Positions 44,058 to 52,923 of a DNA stretch of 64,000 bases are shown here, piece after piece. The position numbers were made by a program, and so were the translations under genes. Numbering within the stretch: position 1 is the stretch's first letter; each line of letters begins with the position of its first letter. Origin of the DNA: an uncultured bacterium. Its GTDB lineage: Bacteria > Pseudomonadota > Alphaproteobacteria > Rhodospirillales > Rhodospirillaceae. The stretch covers positions 289,750 through 353,749 of the forward strand of contig CAISTS010000032.1 in NCBI GenBank assembly GCA_903888485.1, written 5' to 3'. The notes under the pieces are model-generated. The model was not told where the DNA came from, did not search any database, and saw only the letters and a list, made by a program, of their open reading frames with translations.

Positions 44058-45100
44058 GGCGCCAACACCATCAGCGCGGCAGCAGGCCACGTCAGGGTGA
44101 CGGACTCGCCGTGCGCGAATGGCGTGCCGGTGTTGGGCGCGAGCACACGCACGACGCCGCCCAGCGGCGTGCGCACAAAGTACGTCGTGCCACTGCCGAG
44201 ATAGACCAGATCCTCGATCCGCCCGCGCAAGCCGGGCCCTCCGACCGGCGCCACGGCGATGCGCTCCGGACGCAGCGCCACGGCGACGCTTTCGCCCGGC
44301 ACGTGTTTGCCGTCGACGGCAACGGTGATGCCGAGATGCGCGATCTCGACGGCCCCATCGCTGCGCGCAACACCGTTCCACACATTGATATCGCCGAAGA
44401 AGCGCGCAACCTGGATGTTGGCAGGGCGCTCATAGAGATCGCGCGGCGGCGCCAACTGAAGAATGCGCCCGTTTTCCATGACGGCAACGCGGTCGGCCAT
44501 AGCCATGGCCTCGCCCTGGTCATGGGTGACGACAACAAAGCTGATGCCGAGACGTTTGCGCAGCGCCAGCAGTTCGAGCTGCGTGCGCTCGCGCAAATGC
44601 TTGTCGAGCGCGGCCATGGGCTCGTCGAGCAAAAGCACACGCGGACGCTTAGCGATGCAGCGCGCAAGTGCCACACGCTGGCGCTGGCCGCCGGAAAGCT
44701 GGTGCGGCTTGCGCGCGCCCAGGTCACCGAGCTCAACGGCCTTCAGCGCTTCGTCGGCGCGGACCGTCAGTTCGGCGCCCTTGATGCCATCCTGCTTCAA
44801 TCCAAACGCCACATTCTCGTGCACGGTCATGTGCGGGAACAATGCGTAAGACTGGAACATCATATTGACCGGGCGCGCGTAGGGCGGCGCTGCGGTCACG
44901 TCGTCATCGCCGATGAAAACGCGGCCGCTGTCCGGCTGCTCAAGGCCGGCCATGATGCGCAGGAGCGTGGTTTTGCCGCAGCCCGACGCGCCGAGAAGGG
45001 CGACACATTCATTGGCGCCGATGTCGATGCTGACATCATCGACCGCAACGACAGCGCCGAAGCGCTTCGTGACCGCGTCGATACGGAGGACGGGCGCCAT
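44054..45100 (-). CDS. potG: Polyamine ABC transporter ATP-binding protein
   Basis: A 348-residue importer ATPase: Walker A LLGASGCGKTTLLR, Q-loop MMFQSYALFPHMTV, signature HQLSGGQRQRVALARC, Walker B VLLLDEPMAALD and switch FVVVTHDQGEAM. A C-terminal TOBE-like regulatory domain (about 245-345) includes VALRPERIAV. It energises the PotH/PotI channel. Gap to potF: 12 bases. Confidence 0.95.
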   Translation of the reverse strand: MAPVLRIDAVTKRFGAVVAVDDVSIDIGANECVALLGASGCGKTTLLRIMAGLEQPDSGRVFIGDDDVTAAPPYARPVNMMFQSYALFPHMTVHENVAFGLKQDGIKGAELTVRADEALKAVELGDLGARKPHQLSGGQRQRVALARCIAKRPRVLLLDEPMAALDKHLRERTQLELLALRKRLGISFVVVTHDQGEAMAMADRVAVMENGRILQLAPPRDLYERPANIQVARFFGDINVWNGVARSDGAVEIAHLGITVAVDGKHVPGESVAVALRPERIAVAPVGGPGLRGRIEDLVYLGSGTTYFVRTPLGGVVRVLAPNTGTPFAHGESVTLTWPAAALMVLAP

Positions 45101-45112
45101 TTCTGAGGGCGA

Positions 45113-46222
45113 TTACGAGCCGGTCTTGACCCGATTCCACAGCCGCGTGCGCAAACGCTCGATCTCCTGCGACGGGTTGTTCTCGGGGAAGAGTTTATCC
45201 ATCACGTCTTTCTCAGGATACACGCTGGTGTCCTCGACGAGGTCCTTCTCCATGAAGGGCTTCGAGGCCGTGTTGGCGTTGGCGTAGTAGACCTCGTTGC
45301 TGATGGGACCGATGACTTCGGGCGTGAGGACGTAGTTGAGGAACGCGTGCGCGTTCTCGGGATGGGGGGCGTCCTTGGGGATCGCCATGAAATCGAACCA
45401 CATCACCGCGCCTTCCTTGGGGATGCTGTAGCCGATCTCGACGCCCTTCTTGGCCTCCTCTGCGCGGTCGCGCGCTTGGAAGACGTCACCCGAATAGCCC
45501 ATGGCGACGCAGATATCGCCATTGGCCAGGGCCGAGATGTACTCGGAGTTGTCGAACTTGGTGATGTAGGGGCGCACCTTCTGCCAGGCCGCCGCGGCGT
45601 CTTCGTAGTCCTTGGGGCTGGTGGAGAGCGGATCGCGGCCAAGATAATTTAGCGTCAGCTCGAAGATGTCGGAGGCCGCGTCGAAGGCGTAAAGCCCGCA
45701 CTTGGAAAGTTTGGCGGCGTTGGCCGGATCGAGAATCAGCTTCCAGCTATCCACCGGGGCGTCCTCGCCGAGCACTTCTTTCACCTTGGCGACGTTGTAG
45801 CCAATGCCTGTGGTGCCCCACATATAGACAACCGCGTGGGTGTTGCCGGGATCCTGCGCCGCGGCGCGCCCGACAATGGCCGGGTTCTGGGTCTTGATCT
45901 GCGGCAGCTTGGCTTTATCGAGCGGGCGCACGACGCCGGCTTTGATGAAACGGTTGAGCACCGGCCCGTTGGGCACGATCACATCGTATCCGGATGCACC
46001 GGCGAGCAGTTTGCCCTCCAAGGCTTCCGAGGAGTCGAACACATCCATATTCACCTTGATGCCGGTCTTCTTGGTGAAGTTCTCGAGCGTGTCCGGCGCG
46101 ACGTAATCGGACCAGATGTACAGGTTGAGGACTTTTTCCTCTGCCGCAGGCGCGGCGGCGCCCAGCGTCAAGACGAAGCCGGCGGCAAAAACCCGGGCAA
46201 GCGTACGGTGCATCTGCATCAC
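45113..46222 (-). CDS. potF: Periplasmic polyamine-binding protein PotF
   Basis: A 369-residue solute-binding protein with signal peptide (VFAAGFVLTLGAAAPAAAEE) and PotD/PotF-like stretches: LNLYIWSDYVAPDTLENFTKKTG, YDVIVPNGPVLNRFI, CVAMGYSGDVFQARDRAE and MWFDFMAIPKDAPHPENAHAFLNY. First gene of the potFGHI operon. Binding preference (putrescine versus spermidine) cannot be told by eye. Confidence 0.94.
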   Translation of the reverse strand: MMQMHRTLARVFAAGFVLTLGAAAPAAEEKVLNLYIWSDYVAPDTLENFTKKTGIKVNMDVFDSSEALEGKLLAGASGYDVIVPNGPVLNRFIKAGVVRPLDKAKLPQIKTQNPAIVGRAAAQDPGNTHAVVYMWGTTGIGYNVAKVKEVLGEDAPVDSWKLILDPANAAKLSKCGLYAFDAASDIFELTLNYLGRDPLSTSPKDYEDAAAAWQKVRPYITKFDNSEYISALANGDICVAMGYSGDVFQARDRAEEAKKGVEIGYSIPKEGAVMWFDFMAIPKDAPHPENAHAFLNYVLTPEVIGPISNEVYYANANTASKPFMEKDLVEDTSVYPEKDVMDKLFPENNPSQEIERLRTRLWNRVKTGS

Positions 46223-46292
46223 CCCTGATGGACGGAACCCGCTTAATTCATAGCCGATTTTTGCAGGGCACGCGATGTTGTATGGTCAGATC

Positions 46293-47291
46293 ATGAAATC
46301 GATCCACCTTCTTCTGGGGACCCTTCTGTTGGTGGCCTTCCTAGCAGGCACGGCCCAGGCTGAGCCCATCATCACCCTGCAACGCGCGGTCACAGCCGCC
46401 GAAAAGGTCGCGACCGATCAAGAAGGCATGCGGCAAAAGGCGCACGACGAAACTCTGGCCGCCGTACAGCGTCTTGCCAAGGGCGATACCGCGGCGGCGC
46501 GGATTGCCCTGGCCGCCGCCGAGACCCGCGAGCAGGCCGCGGCCATCGGCACCCTGCAGTCCAGCGCCGCGCTCCGCCGCGCCCGGCAAGCGCTCAGCGA
46601 AGCCGTGACGGCGGCGATAGAGCAAGGCGATGCCGTCGAACGCGCGGCGCAGCGCGCGGCCCACGGCGAAGTCGCCCCCGGCGTGCGCGATCTGCTCGCC
46701 TGCGACAAGGCCGACTGCGTGAAAGTGCCGCTGCGCGAACATGCCGCCATGGTGCTCATGGGCGCTGTGCCGCTCGATTTCGACGCCAAGAACTGGCCGC
46801 CCGATGAAACCGCGCCGGCCGTCACCGTTCTGTCATCACACCCCAGCGCGCCCCGTATCGCCACGTTGCGTGCCGCTGCCAGCGAAGCCGCGGAAACCGC
46901 GAGCAAGACGCAGGCGCGCGCCGAAGCGGCTTACCGGGCGATGGCGACGGGGCGCACGTCGGAGGCTTTGTCAGCCTTTGGCGCCGCGCAAGGGGAAGCC
47001 GACAGCGCGCGCGCCGCGCAAGCCGCGGCCGACGAGAACCTGCGTCTTGCGGAACGCACTTTCGCCGACGCAGGCCGTGCCCTAAAGCGCGCGGCGCTGC
47101 TCGCCGGCGACGGCTATGCGCTGGCGCGCGGCGGCAAAAAGGCGTGCGCCGGCAAGGCGTGTGTCTCGGCCGAGGGCATGGAAGCAGCCGCTTTCCTGGT
47201 GCTGGGCGCGGCGGAAGATCTGAACGATGGGTTGAAAAGCCTCGCCGCTTATGTGGTCCGGAACGAGAACGGCGAATTCGTTTTCCGTTAG
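46293..47291 (+). CDS. Secreted Ala-rich coiled-coil protein, unknown
   Basis: A 332-residue exported protein started at MKSIHLLLG (46293); an ATG 18 bases earlier is possible. After the signal peptide (cleavage near AQAEP) come two long Ala/Arg/Glu-rich helical regions (about 30-135 and 185-285) around a short globular part, with two cysteine pairs CDKADC and CAGKAC. I recognise no family. It is divergent from potF with about 50-70 bases between, and 55 bases before a hydrolase on the same strand, so co-expression is possible. Confidence 0.72.
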   Translation: MKSIHLLLGTLLLVAFLAGTAQAEPIITLQRAVTAAEKVATDQEGMRQKAHDETLAAVQRLAKGDTAAARIALAAAETREQAAAIGTLQSSAALRRARQALSEAVTAAIEQGDAVERAAQRAAHGEVAPGVRDLLACDKADCVKVPLREHAAMVLMGAVPLDFDAKNWPPDETAPAVTVLSSHPSAPRIATLRAAASEAAETASKTQARAEAAYRAMATGRTSEALSAFGAAQGEADSARAAQAAADENLRLAERTFADAGRALKRAALLAGDGYALARGGKKACAGKACVSAEGMEAAAFLVLGAAEDLNDGLKSLAAYVVRNENGEFVFR

Positions 47292-47346
47292 ACCGCTTTG
47301 GGTTTTGTGGCACAGTTGTACGCTTCACGGGAGGATTCGCCACGCC

Positions 47347-48132
47347 ATGATTCGCCGCGCTTACGCCGACGGGCCCTATGGCCAGATCCATTACCGGCGC
47401 GCCGGCCCCGAGGGCGCGCGCAGCCCGCTCTTGTTGCTGCACTCCTGCCCCGGATCGGGCTACCTCTTCGAAGCCTTCATGGAAGAGATGGGCCGCGACC
47501 GTACGGTGATCGCGCCTGATCTGCCGGGCTTTGGCGCGTCCGACGCGCCGCCGGCGGCGCCCGGGATCGCGGGCTACGCGGGCGCCATCCTCGACTTGGA
47601 GGCCGCGCTCGGCCTCGGCGTCTTCGACATCATGGGCTATCACGCCGGCGGCGTCGTGGCGGTCGAGATGGCGCGCCAGCAGCCCGCCGCCGTGCGCAAA
47701 ATCGTCATGATCGGCGCAGCGATGCTACCTGCCGATGAGCGCGCCGATATCTCCAAGCGCTTCGTCGCGCTGGGACCGGACGAACGCGCGCCCGGCATCG
47801 GCAACAACTGGCCGATTTTTAAGACTGAATTCTGGAAGATGGGCCCCGACCTTGTACGCACGTGGAATATCTATCTCGAGGCGCAGAAGAACCCGGAAGT
47901 CTCGTCATGGGGCATCCGCGCGGTCGTGAACTACGACCTCGCCGCCGGCCTTTCGGCAATCGCGCAGCCCGTGTTGGTGCTCAACCCCGCCGACGATCTC
48001 GCGGAGTACACGCCGCGCGCGGCGACCGTGCTGAAGAACGGCCGCGTGCACAACCTGCCCGACTGGACGCACGGCATGCTGGACGCCAAGACCGCCGAGG
48101 TTGCCGCGATCGTGCGCGGGTTCCTCGGCTAG
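47347..48132 (+). CDS. Alpha/beta hydrolase-fold protein with His at the nucleophile elbow
   Basis: A 261-residue alpha/beta-hydrolase fold protein: DRTVIAPDLPGFGASD, the elbow FDIMGYHAGGVVAVEMA, a C-terminal VLVLNPADDLAEY acid region and LPDWTHGMLDA histidine. At the elbow the usual GxSxG is GYHAG, with His99 replacing the catalytic Ser, and the oxyanion HG is LLHSCPG. A normal serine hydrolase mechanism is therefore unlikely. I have seen GYHTG-type relatives in Alphaproteobacteria, so this is probably a subfamily and not damage. Ends 6 bases from the convergent haem protein gene. Confidence 0.88.
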   Translation: MIRRAYADGPYGQIHYRRAGPEGARSPLLLLHSCPGSGYLFEAFMEEMGRDRTVIAPDLPGFGASDAPPAAPGIAGYAGAILDLEAALGLGVFDIMGYHAGGVVAVEMARQQPAAVRKIVMIGAAMLPADERADISKRFVALGPDERAPGIGNNWPIFKTEFWKMGPDLVRTWNIYLEAQKNPEVSSWGIRAVVNYDLAAGLSAIAQPVLVLNPADDLAEYTPRAATVLKNGRVHNLPDWTHGMLDAKTAEVAAIVRGFLG

Positions 48133-48138
48133 TCCCGT

Positions 48139-50292
48139 TTAGTGCGCCAGCGGATCGGGCCGAAGCTGGAATTTGTGGATTTTCGACTTCTCGCCGAAGC
48201 CACCTTCGACGTGCCAGGGCGTACGTGTGCCTGAGCTGGCCCAGAGGCCCCGGCCCTTCCAGCCGGCCTTAGGATCGTCGATGCGTCCGTCCATGCCTTT
48301 GGCGTAGAACGACATCGGATAAGGCACGCGCAGGGTGATCAGCTTCTCGGTCTTGTCGAGCGCATAGATGGCGTCGGCGCCGTTGCCGATGATCATCGGC
48401 ACATCGTCGCCCATGCCGAAGACATTCCACTGATCGACCCACATCAAGTAGCTCGCTGTGGCGCTGCCCGGTTCTTTGACGTTCTTGAAGTTCGGTCCCG
48501 GCAGTTGGTAGAGCGACCAGCCTTCGGGGCAATGCTGGCCGGTGGCTTTAGGACCGTTGAGCGGACCCTTGCACTTCTTGCGGTCGAACCCGGCAAGATG
48601 ACTGGAGCCCGTGAGGTTGGTCCAGATCACGCCTTTGCGGTCAGCGTCGATACCACGCGGCGTATAGCCTTCGACCTTGGCGTTCGGATTCTTATAAGGC
48701 GGCTCGTAAGCTTCGGTCAGCGCCGTCGCCGGTGGATTGGCGCCGAGGTTCACGCGCAGCAGAATTCCCGGGAATGAATTGACCGAGCCCCAGATGGTGC
48801 CATCGACGGGATTCTCGATCACCGAATAGAAACTGCCGGCGATGCGCCGATCCTTGGCGGCATCGGCGGGCTGTTCGATCTCGGTATAGCCTTCGTCGCG
48901 CTTTCCGTTGGCATTGTTGTCGAGGATGAAAGCGGTCCAGCCCTGCGCCTGCTTCTCGTCCCCGGTCGCGTCATAGACCGCCGTCTTGAACCAGCCAGCG
49001 GCGTTGCCGCCGAAGCCCGAGAACCACAGCGTGTGATCCTTGTCGGCGCCGAACATCACATGGTGCGTGCCGAAGCAGGTGTCTATCAGCTTGTACTGTT
49101 TAGTGGCCGGGTCATAGACGTTGAGCTGGCGGCCGCTGGTCTTCAGCGGCAGCATCTTGGCCGACGGATGATCGGCGCCATAGCAGAACGCCGGGTTGTC
49201 GCGGCCGCGGATGATTGCCGCGGTCCACACGCGGCCTTTGTGATCGAACATCGAGCTGTGCGGGCTCGCCTTGCTGTCCCAGATGACGGCGTCGCCCCAA
49301 TAGGCCGAGGCTGCTGTCGCCTTGAGCGGCGCGGCGACCGGCGTGCTGGCGTCGCGCACCGGCACGTCGACTTCGAAGGCGCGGTTATTGACCGGATCGA
49401 GCACCGCCATTTTGTCGGAGCTGAGTTCGGGCGCACCAAAGATGAGCCCGTTGGCATTGACGGTCGGGTTGCGCTTGTCGGTGGAGACGGCGTCGTGGGC
49501 ATAGTCGGCGGCATCACCGTAGTCCCAGGTGGTCACGACGATGCTGCGCTCGATGCCTGTCGGACGCTCGGGCTGGGCGAAGGGAACTTCGCCCTTGGCG
49601 ATGCGGTCGGTCCAGTCGGCGAACAGCGACAGTGCACGCGCGCGCCCGAGTCCTGTGACGGCATTGACCATGTTGCCGCCGGCCTGGCCGGACTCGATGC
49701 GCCGCGCCCAGGCTTCGACGCTGTTGATGTGCTGGAAGGGCTCGGGAATGGTGCGCGTCATGGCGTTGCCGAGCTGGTGGCAAGTCTGGCAGCCCGAGGT
49801 CTTCACGCGGTCCATCCACTGCTCTTGGCTGGTGATGGTCGGCGCGATGCCGTTGCCGTTGGGACCGGTGCCGGGAAATTCGCTCTTGGCCGGAATCTCG
49901 AGCAGCGCGTACCAGTAGTTGGCCGGATAGTACTGCGCGGCGGCCTTCGCATCGGGCGCAATCACGGCCTTGAGGTTGAGGATCTTGCCGGGCGCCGAAG
50001 TGATTTTCGCGGAATCGACGAGTCCGTAGCCGCGTACCCAGATTTCGTAGTTCGCCTTGGGCAGATCGGGCAGAACGTAGCGGCCCATGTCGTCGGTTGC
50101 GACCACGCGGCTGAATTTGGTCGGCAGGTCGAAGGTTTCGGCGATCACCCAGACGCCGGCCTCGGGGCCTTTGGCGCTGGTGACCACGCCGCCGATATCG
50201 TCGGCATCGACCTGGACCGAAGCCGCGGCAGCATAGGCGCTGCCGCTCAGAAAGGTGGACGCAAACAACGCCGCAAAGCACTGCTTATACAT
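48139..50292 (-). CDS. Periplasmic carboxypeptidase-regulatory/cytochrome c/propeller protein
   Basis: A 717-residue exported protein. It has a signal peptide (to about residue 22), a carboxypeptidase-regulatory-like beta-sandwich (about 30-112: GGVVTSAKGPEAGVWVIAET, YVLPDLPKANYEIWVRGYG), one c-type haem site C168-x2-C171-H172 (SGCQTCHQ), then about 500 residues of beta-propeller character with repeated W/N/G blades (GRVWTAAIIRG, HTLWFSGFGGN, GTIWGSVNSFPG, GVIWTNLTGSSHL), reminiscent of virginiamycin-B-lyase-type propellers. A redox or substrate-binding role in the periplasm is inferred. Transcribed alone. Confidence 0.83.
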   Translation of the reverse strand: MYKQCFAALFASTFLSGSAYAAAASVQVDADDIGGVVTSAKGPEAGVWVIAETFDLPTKFSRVVATDDMGRYVLPDLPKANYEIWVRGYGLVDSAKITSAPGKILNLKAVIAPDAKAAAQYYPANYWYALLEIPAKSEFPGTGPNGNGIAPTITSQEQWMDRVKTSGCQTCHQLGNAMTRTIPEPFQHINSVEAWARRIESGQAGGNMVNAVTGLGRARALSLFADWTDRIAKGEVPFAQPERPTGIERSIVVTTWDYGDAADYAHDAVSTDKRNPTVNANGLIFGAPELSSDKMAVLDPVNNRAFEVDVPVRDASTPVAAPLKATAASAYWGDAVIWDSKASPHSSMFDHKGRVWTAAIIRGRDNPAFCYGADHPSAKMLPLKTSGRQLNVYDPATKQYKLIDTCFGTHHVMFGADKDHTLWFSGFGGNAAGWFKTAVYDATGDEKQAQGWTAFILDNNANGKRDEGYTEIEQPADAAKDRRIAGSFYSVIENPVDGTIWGSVNSFPGILLRVNLGANPPATALTEAYEPPYKNPNAKVEGYTPRGIDADRKGVIWTNLTGSSHLAGFDRKKCKGPLNGPKATGQHCPEGWSLYQLPGPNFKNVKEPGSATASYLMWVDQWNVFGMGDDVPMIIGNGADAIYALDKTEKLITLRVPYPMSFYAKGMDGRIDDPKAGWKGRGLWASSGTRTPWHVEGGFGEKSKIHKFQLRPDPLAH

Positions 50293-50346
50293 GACCGGAC
50301 CCTCCGCTTCAGGAAGGCATCAGTATATCGGTCCGAAAATGCTGAA

Positions 50347-51111
50347 CTAAGTGGATTCTGGTGCGAATTCGGCCCAGAGGGGCACGTGGTCGGAGCTTTT
50401 GATGTGCGAGAGGGGCCGCGCGTTCAAAAGTTTCAAGCCACGGTAAAACACGTGATCGAGCACCTGGTTGAAGTGCCTGAACTGGGGCGCCGCCACAGGG
50501 ACACGGTGCAGGCCGGCATCTGACATCGCCTTCAGAAGCAGGTGCCAGCGCGCCGTGTTCCAGGTGTTGAAGTCGCCGGCGACGATGCACGGCCCCCCAT
50601 GCGCGGCCACCGGCGCGGTCATCTGCTCGACCTGATGGGCGAACTTCGACGTCGAGACCAAGTTGATGGCGTGCACATTGAGCACCAGGAGTTCCGTGCC
50701 GCAGAACGGGTAAGTCGTCAGCAGAAACGTCTTGGGCGTGTTGATAAAGGGCTCGCGGTGAAGCGAACGGATAGCCTCAGCGCGTAAGGACGCCACGCGG
50801 CTGCCGGTCTTGGGTCCCGTGGTAAGGGCCTGCGCGTCGCCGAGGTTCTCGGCCATGATCCATTCGAGGCCGCTCAAGGTGTGGAAGGGATGCGCGAGGC
50901 CCCCCTGCAGGACAGCTTCCTGCAAACAGGCCAGCTCGACGCCGCCGGCCATGGTCGCCAGATCAGGCATGCAGCCGGCGCGGCGCGCCTTGAACATGTT
51001 CCACGAGATCATGCTGAGCGTCGGGCCATAGGTCGTGGCCGTCGCGGTCCCAAGACGCTTGAGCGACGTGATCTCGGCGAGGGGCTGGAATTGGCCGCGG
51101 AATCTAAACAT
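50347..51111 (-). CDS. Endonuclease/exonuclease/phosphatase family protein
   Basis: A 254-residue EEP-fold hydrolase with the usual metal and catalytic motifs: ISWNMFKA, ACLQEAVLQ, LVLNVHAINL, IVAGDFNTWNTARW and SSDHVPLWAEF. Substrates of this fold range from DNA to phospholipids, so the specific role is unknown. I start at MFRFRGQF (51109-51111); a longer frame lacks family character. No signal peptide, so probably cytoplasmic. Confidence 0.88.
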   Translation of the reverse strand: MFRFRGQFQPLAEITSLKRLGTATATTYGPTLSMISWNMFKARRAGCMPDLATMAGGVELACLQEAVLQGGLAHPFHTLSGLEWIMAENLGDAQALTTGPKTGSRVASLRAEAIRSLHREPFINTPKTFLLTTYPFCGTELLVLNVHAINLVSTSKFAHQVEQMTAPVAAHGGPCIVAGDFNTWNTARWHLLLKAMSDAGLHRVPVAAPQFRHFNQVLDHVFYRGLKLLNARPLSHIKSSDHVPLWAEFAPEST

Positions 51112-51263
51112 GGGTTTGAGAGTTACAGATAGGACGCAAACGCGCGAGCGGAAGCAGTGTTTTCGCCGGCGTGGCAAAATTTGAACTGGGTCCTGCATCA
51201 GCAACTAAACGGCACGCCGGGCGTTGGATGACCAGTCCATTTGGCCACTGCAGGAGTGCCGAT

Positions 51264-51785
51264 ATGACCAGTTATGTTATTGAAAATCCACTAAAATTCC
51301 GCAAACTTCCGGTGGCGGCGGTGATCATCGCCGGCCTCGGCCTCGCGCCCATCGCCAGCTGCCAGACCATCGAGCGTGAGACCGGCCTCAGCTTGCGTAC
51401 ACAGCGCGGAGTCGCCGGCGGCGCGGCCTTCGGCGGCATTGTCGCCGCACTCGCCAACGCCAATCCGGCGTGGATTGCCGCCAGCGTCATCATGGGCGGC
51501 GTCGCCGGCGGCGCCATCAGCAATCACCTCGGTCGCGGCGATGCCGAGCGCCATGCGCGCAACAACTACAGCGCCCTCGACCGCTTGGGCCAAGGCCAGA
51601 CCGACCGCTGGGAAAACAAGAAGACCGGCAACTACGGCAGCACGACGGTGACGCGCGTCACCAGCCAGTCGGGCGGCATCGTGTGCAAGTCCTATCGCGA
51701 GCAGGTGCACACCAGGGCCGAGAGCTTGATCAAGGAAGGCACCGCCTGCAAAGGCCCCGGCGGCAACTGGCGCGCCGAAGCTTAG
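51264..51785 (+). CDS. Glycine-zipper surface-antigen-like lipoprotein
   Basis: A 173-residue protein with an N-terminal hydrophobic segment ending in PIASCQT, a possible lipobox. A glycine-zipper follows (GVAGGAAFGGIVAAL, IMGGVAGGAISNHLG), then a C-terminal domain with GNYGSTTVTRV, VCKSYREQV and CKGPGGNWRAEA. The combination resembles Rickettsia 17-kDa surface antigen proteins. The ATG at 51264 follows CAGGAG by 7 bases. Probably anchored in the outer membrane; role unknown. Followed by a strong terminator. Confidence 0.8.
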   Translation: MTSYVIENPLKFRKLPVAAVIIAGLGLAPIASCQTIERETGLSLRTQRGVAGGAAFGGIVAALANANPAWIAASVIMGGVAGGAISNHLGRGDAERHARNNYSALDRLGQGQTDRWENKKTGNYGSTTVTRVTSQSGGIVCKSYREQVHTRAESLIKEGTACKGPGGNWRAEA

Positions 51786-51805
51786 CCCGTTCTTTTCGTG
51801 ACGGC

Positions 51806-51845
51806 GGAGCGGGGCGGGCGTGCACGACCGCCCCGCTTCTTTTTT
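51806..51845 (+). terminator. Rho-independent terminator
   Basis: AGCGGGGCGG (51808-51817) and CCGCCCCGCT (51828-51837) form a 10-bp stem with a 10-base loop, followed by TCTTTTTT. It ends the surface-antigen-like gene. Confidence 0.93.
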
Positions 51846-51882
51846 GCCCCGGCTGCGATATGATTCCCCCGGCGGGGGTTTC

Positions 51883-52923
51883 ATGGGGCAGTTGAAGCGG
51901 TCAGATTTACCGGCAGAGCTGCGTAGCGCGTTCAGCCGTTTTGAATCGGGCCTTTACGAGCAGGCGGGCGTGCAAGCCCTCGGCATTCTGCAAAATGCGC
52001 CGGGCGACCCCGATGCGCTCTATCTGCTGCGTCTTGTCGAACGCCGCCTCGGCCGCAAGCCGACCGGTCCGGCGAAGCTGATCTGGCAGTTCGATCCGAA
52101 GGACTGCTGGGAGTGCGAGTGGCTGCGCCTTCTGCTGGCCGGCACCTACGACGAGGAGATTGTTGATAACAAGTGGTCGCAAATCGCCCCGGCGATGATC
52201 GTGGTCGACAACCGCGTGGTGCCCGAGAAGGCGATCTATTACCGGCACGCCTTCGAAACGGGCGCGCGCATCGTGCTGGTGCACCTCAGCGACGAAGCAT
52301 TCAAGGACGATTCGGGCATTTATAAGTACTGCGACGGCGTGCTGCGCAACTATCACTCCGAACTGCTCGCGGATATCGCGCGCGTGGATTTCATTCCGCT
52401 CGGCTACAAAGCAGGTTTTGCACGGTCCGGCGTGACGCCGAAAAGCGCTGCGCAGCGTCAATATCTGTGGAGCTTCGCGGGCGACGCCAAGAAGATCTCA
52501 CGCGGCGAGATGCTCGCGGCGATGAACTCCCTGGAGGGCGGCTTCACGCATCTCACCGAGGGTTTTGGCACCACCGACGCACTTTCGACCGAGGCCTACC
52601 GCGCGCTGCTCGACGACACGCTCGTCGTTCCCTGCCCCGGCGGCTGGTCGAACCTCGAGACCTTCCGCGTCTACGAAGCGCTGGAAGCGGGCTGCATTCC
52701 GATCGTCGAGCAACGGCCTGCCTTCGACTACTTCACGCGGCTGTTGGGGCCACATCCGATGCCGACGATCACGGCCTGGAGCGAGGCTGCCGCGCTGGTC
52801 GCACAACTGAAGTCCTCGGACAGTCTTGAGGCGTTGCGCGCGGCGTGCTTTGCCTGGTGGCAAAACAAAAAGCCGGCGCTGGCCCAGCGCGCGGCGGCGT
52901 TCGTCAAAAAAAGTATGGGTTAG
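51883..52923 (+). CDS. Exostosin-like (GT47-type) glycosyltransferase
   Basis: A 346-residue protein. The first 60 residues look like a TPR/helical hairpin (SRFESGLYEQAGVQALGILQ). The rest resembles exostosin-type transferases: VDFIPLGYKAGFA, YLWSFAGDAKKISRGEML, VVPCPGGWSNLETFRVYEALEAGCIPIVEQ, where the Glu-rich ETFRVYEALEAGCIP block is the sugar-nucleotide site. It probably modifies a surface glycan. ATG at 51883 after a G-rich ribosome site; stop overlaps the convergent gene's stop. Confidence 0.75.
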   Translation: MGQLKRSDLPAELRSAFSRFESGLYEQAGVQALGILQNAPGDPDALYLLRLVERRLGRKPTGPAKLIWQFDPKDCWECEWLRLLLAGTYDEEIVDNKWSQIAPAMIVVDNRVVPEKAIYYRHAFETGARIVLVHLSDEAFKDDSGIYKYCDGVLRNYHSELLADIARVDFIPLGYKAGFARSGVTPKSAAQRQYLWSFAGDAKKISRGEMLAAMNSLEGGFTHLTEGFGTTDALSTEAYRALLDDTLVVPCPGGWSNLETFRVYEALEAGCIPIVEQRPAFDYFTRLLGPHPMPTITAWSEAAALVAQLKSSDSLEALRAACFAWWQNKKPALAQRAAAFVKKSMG

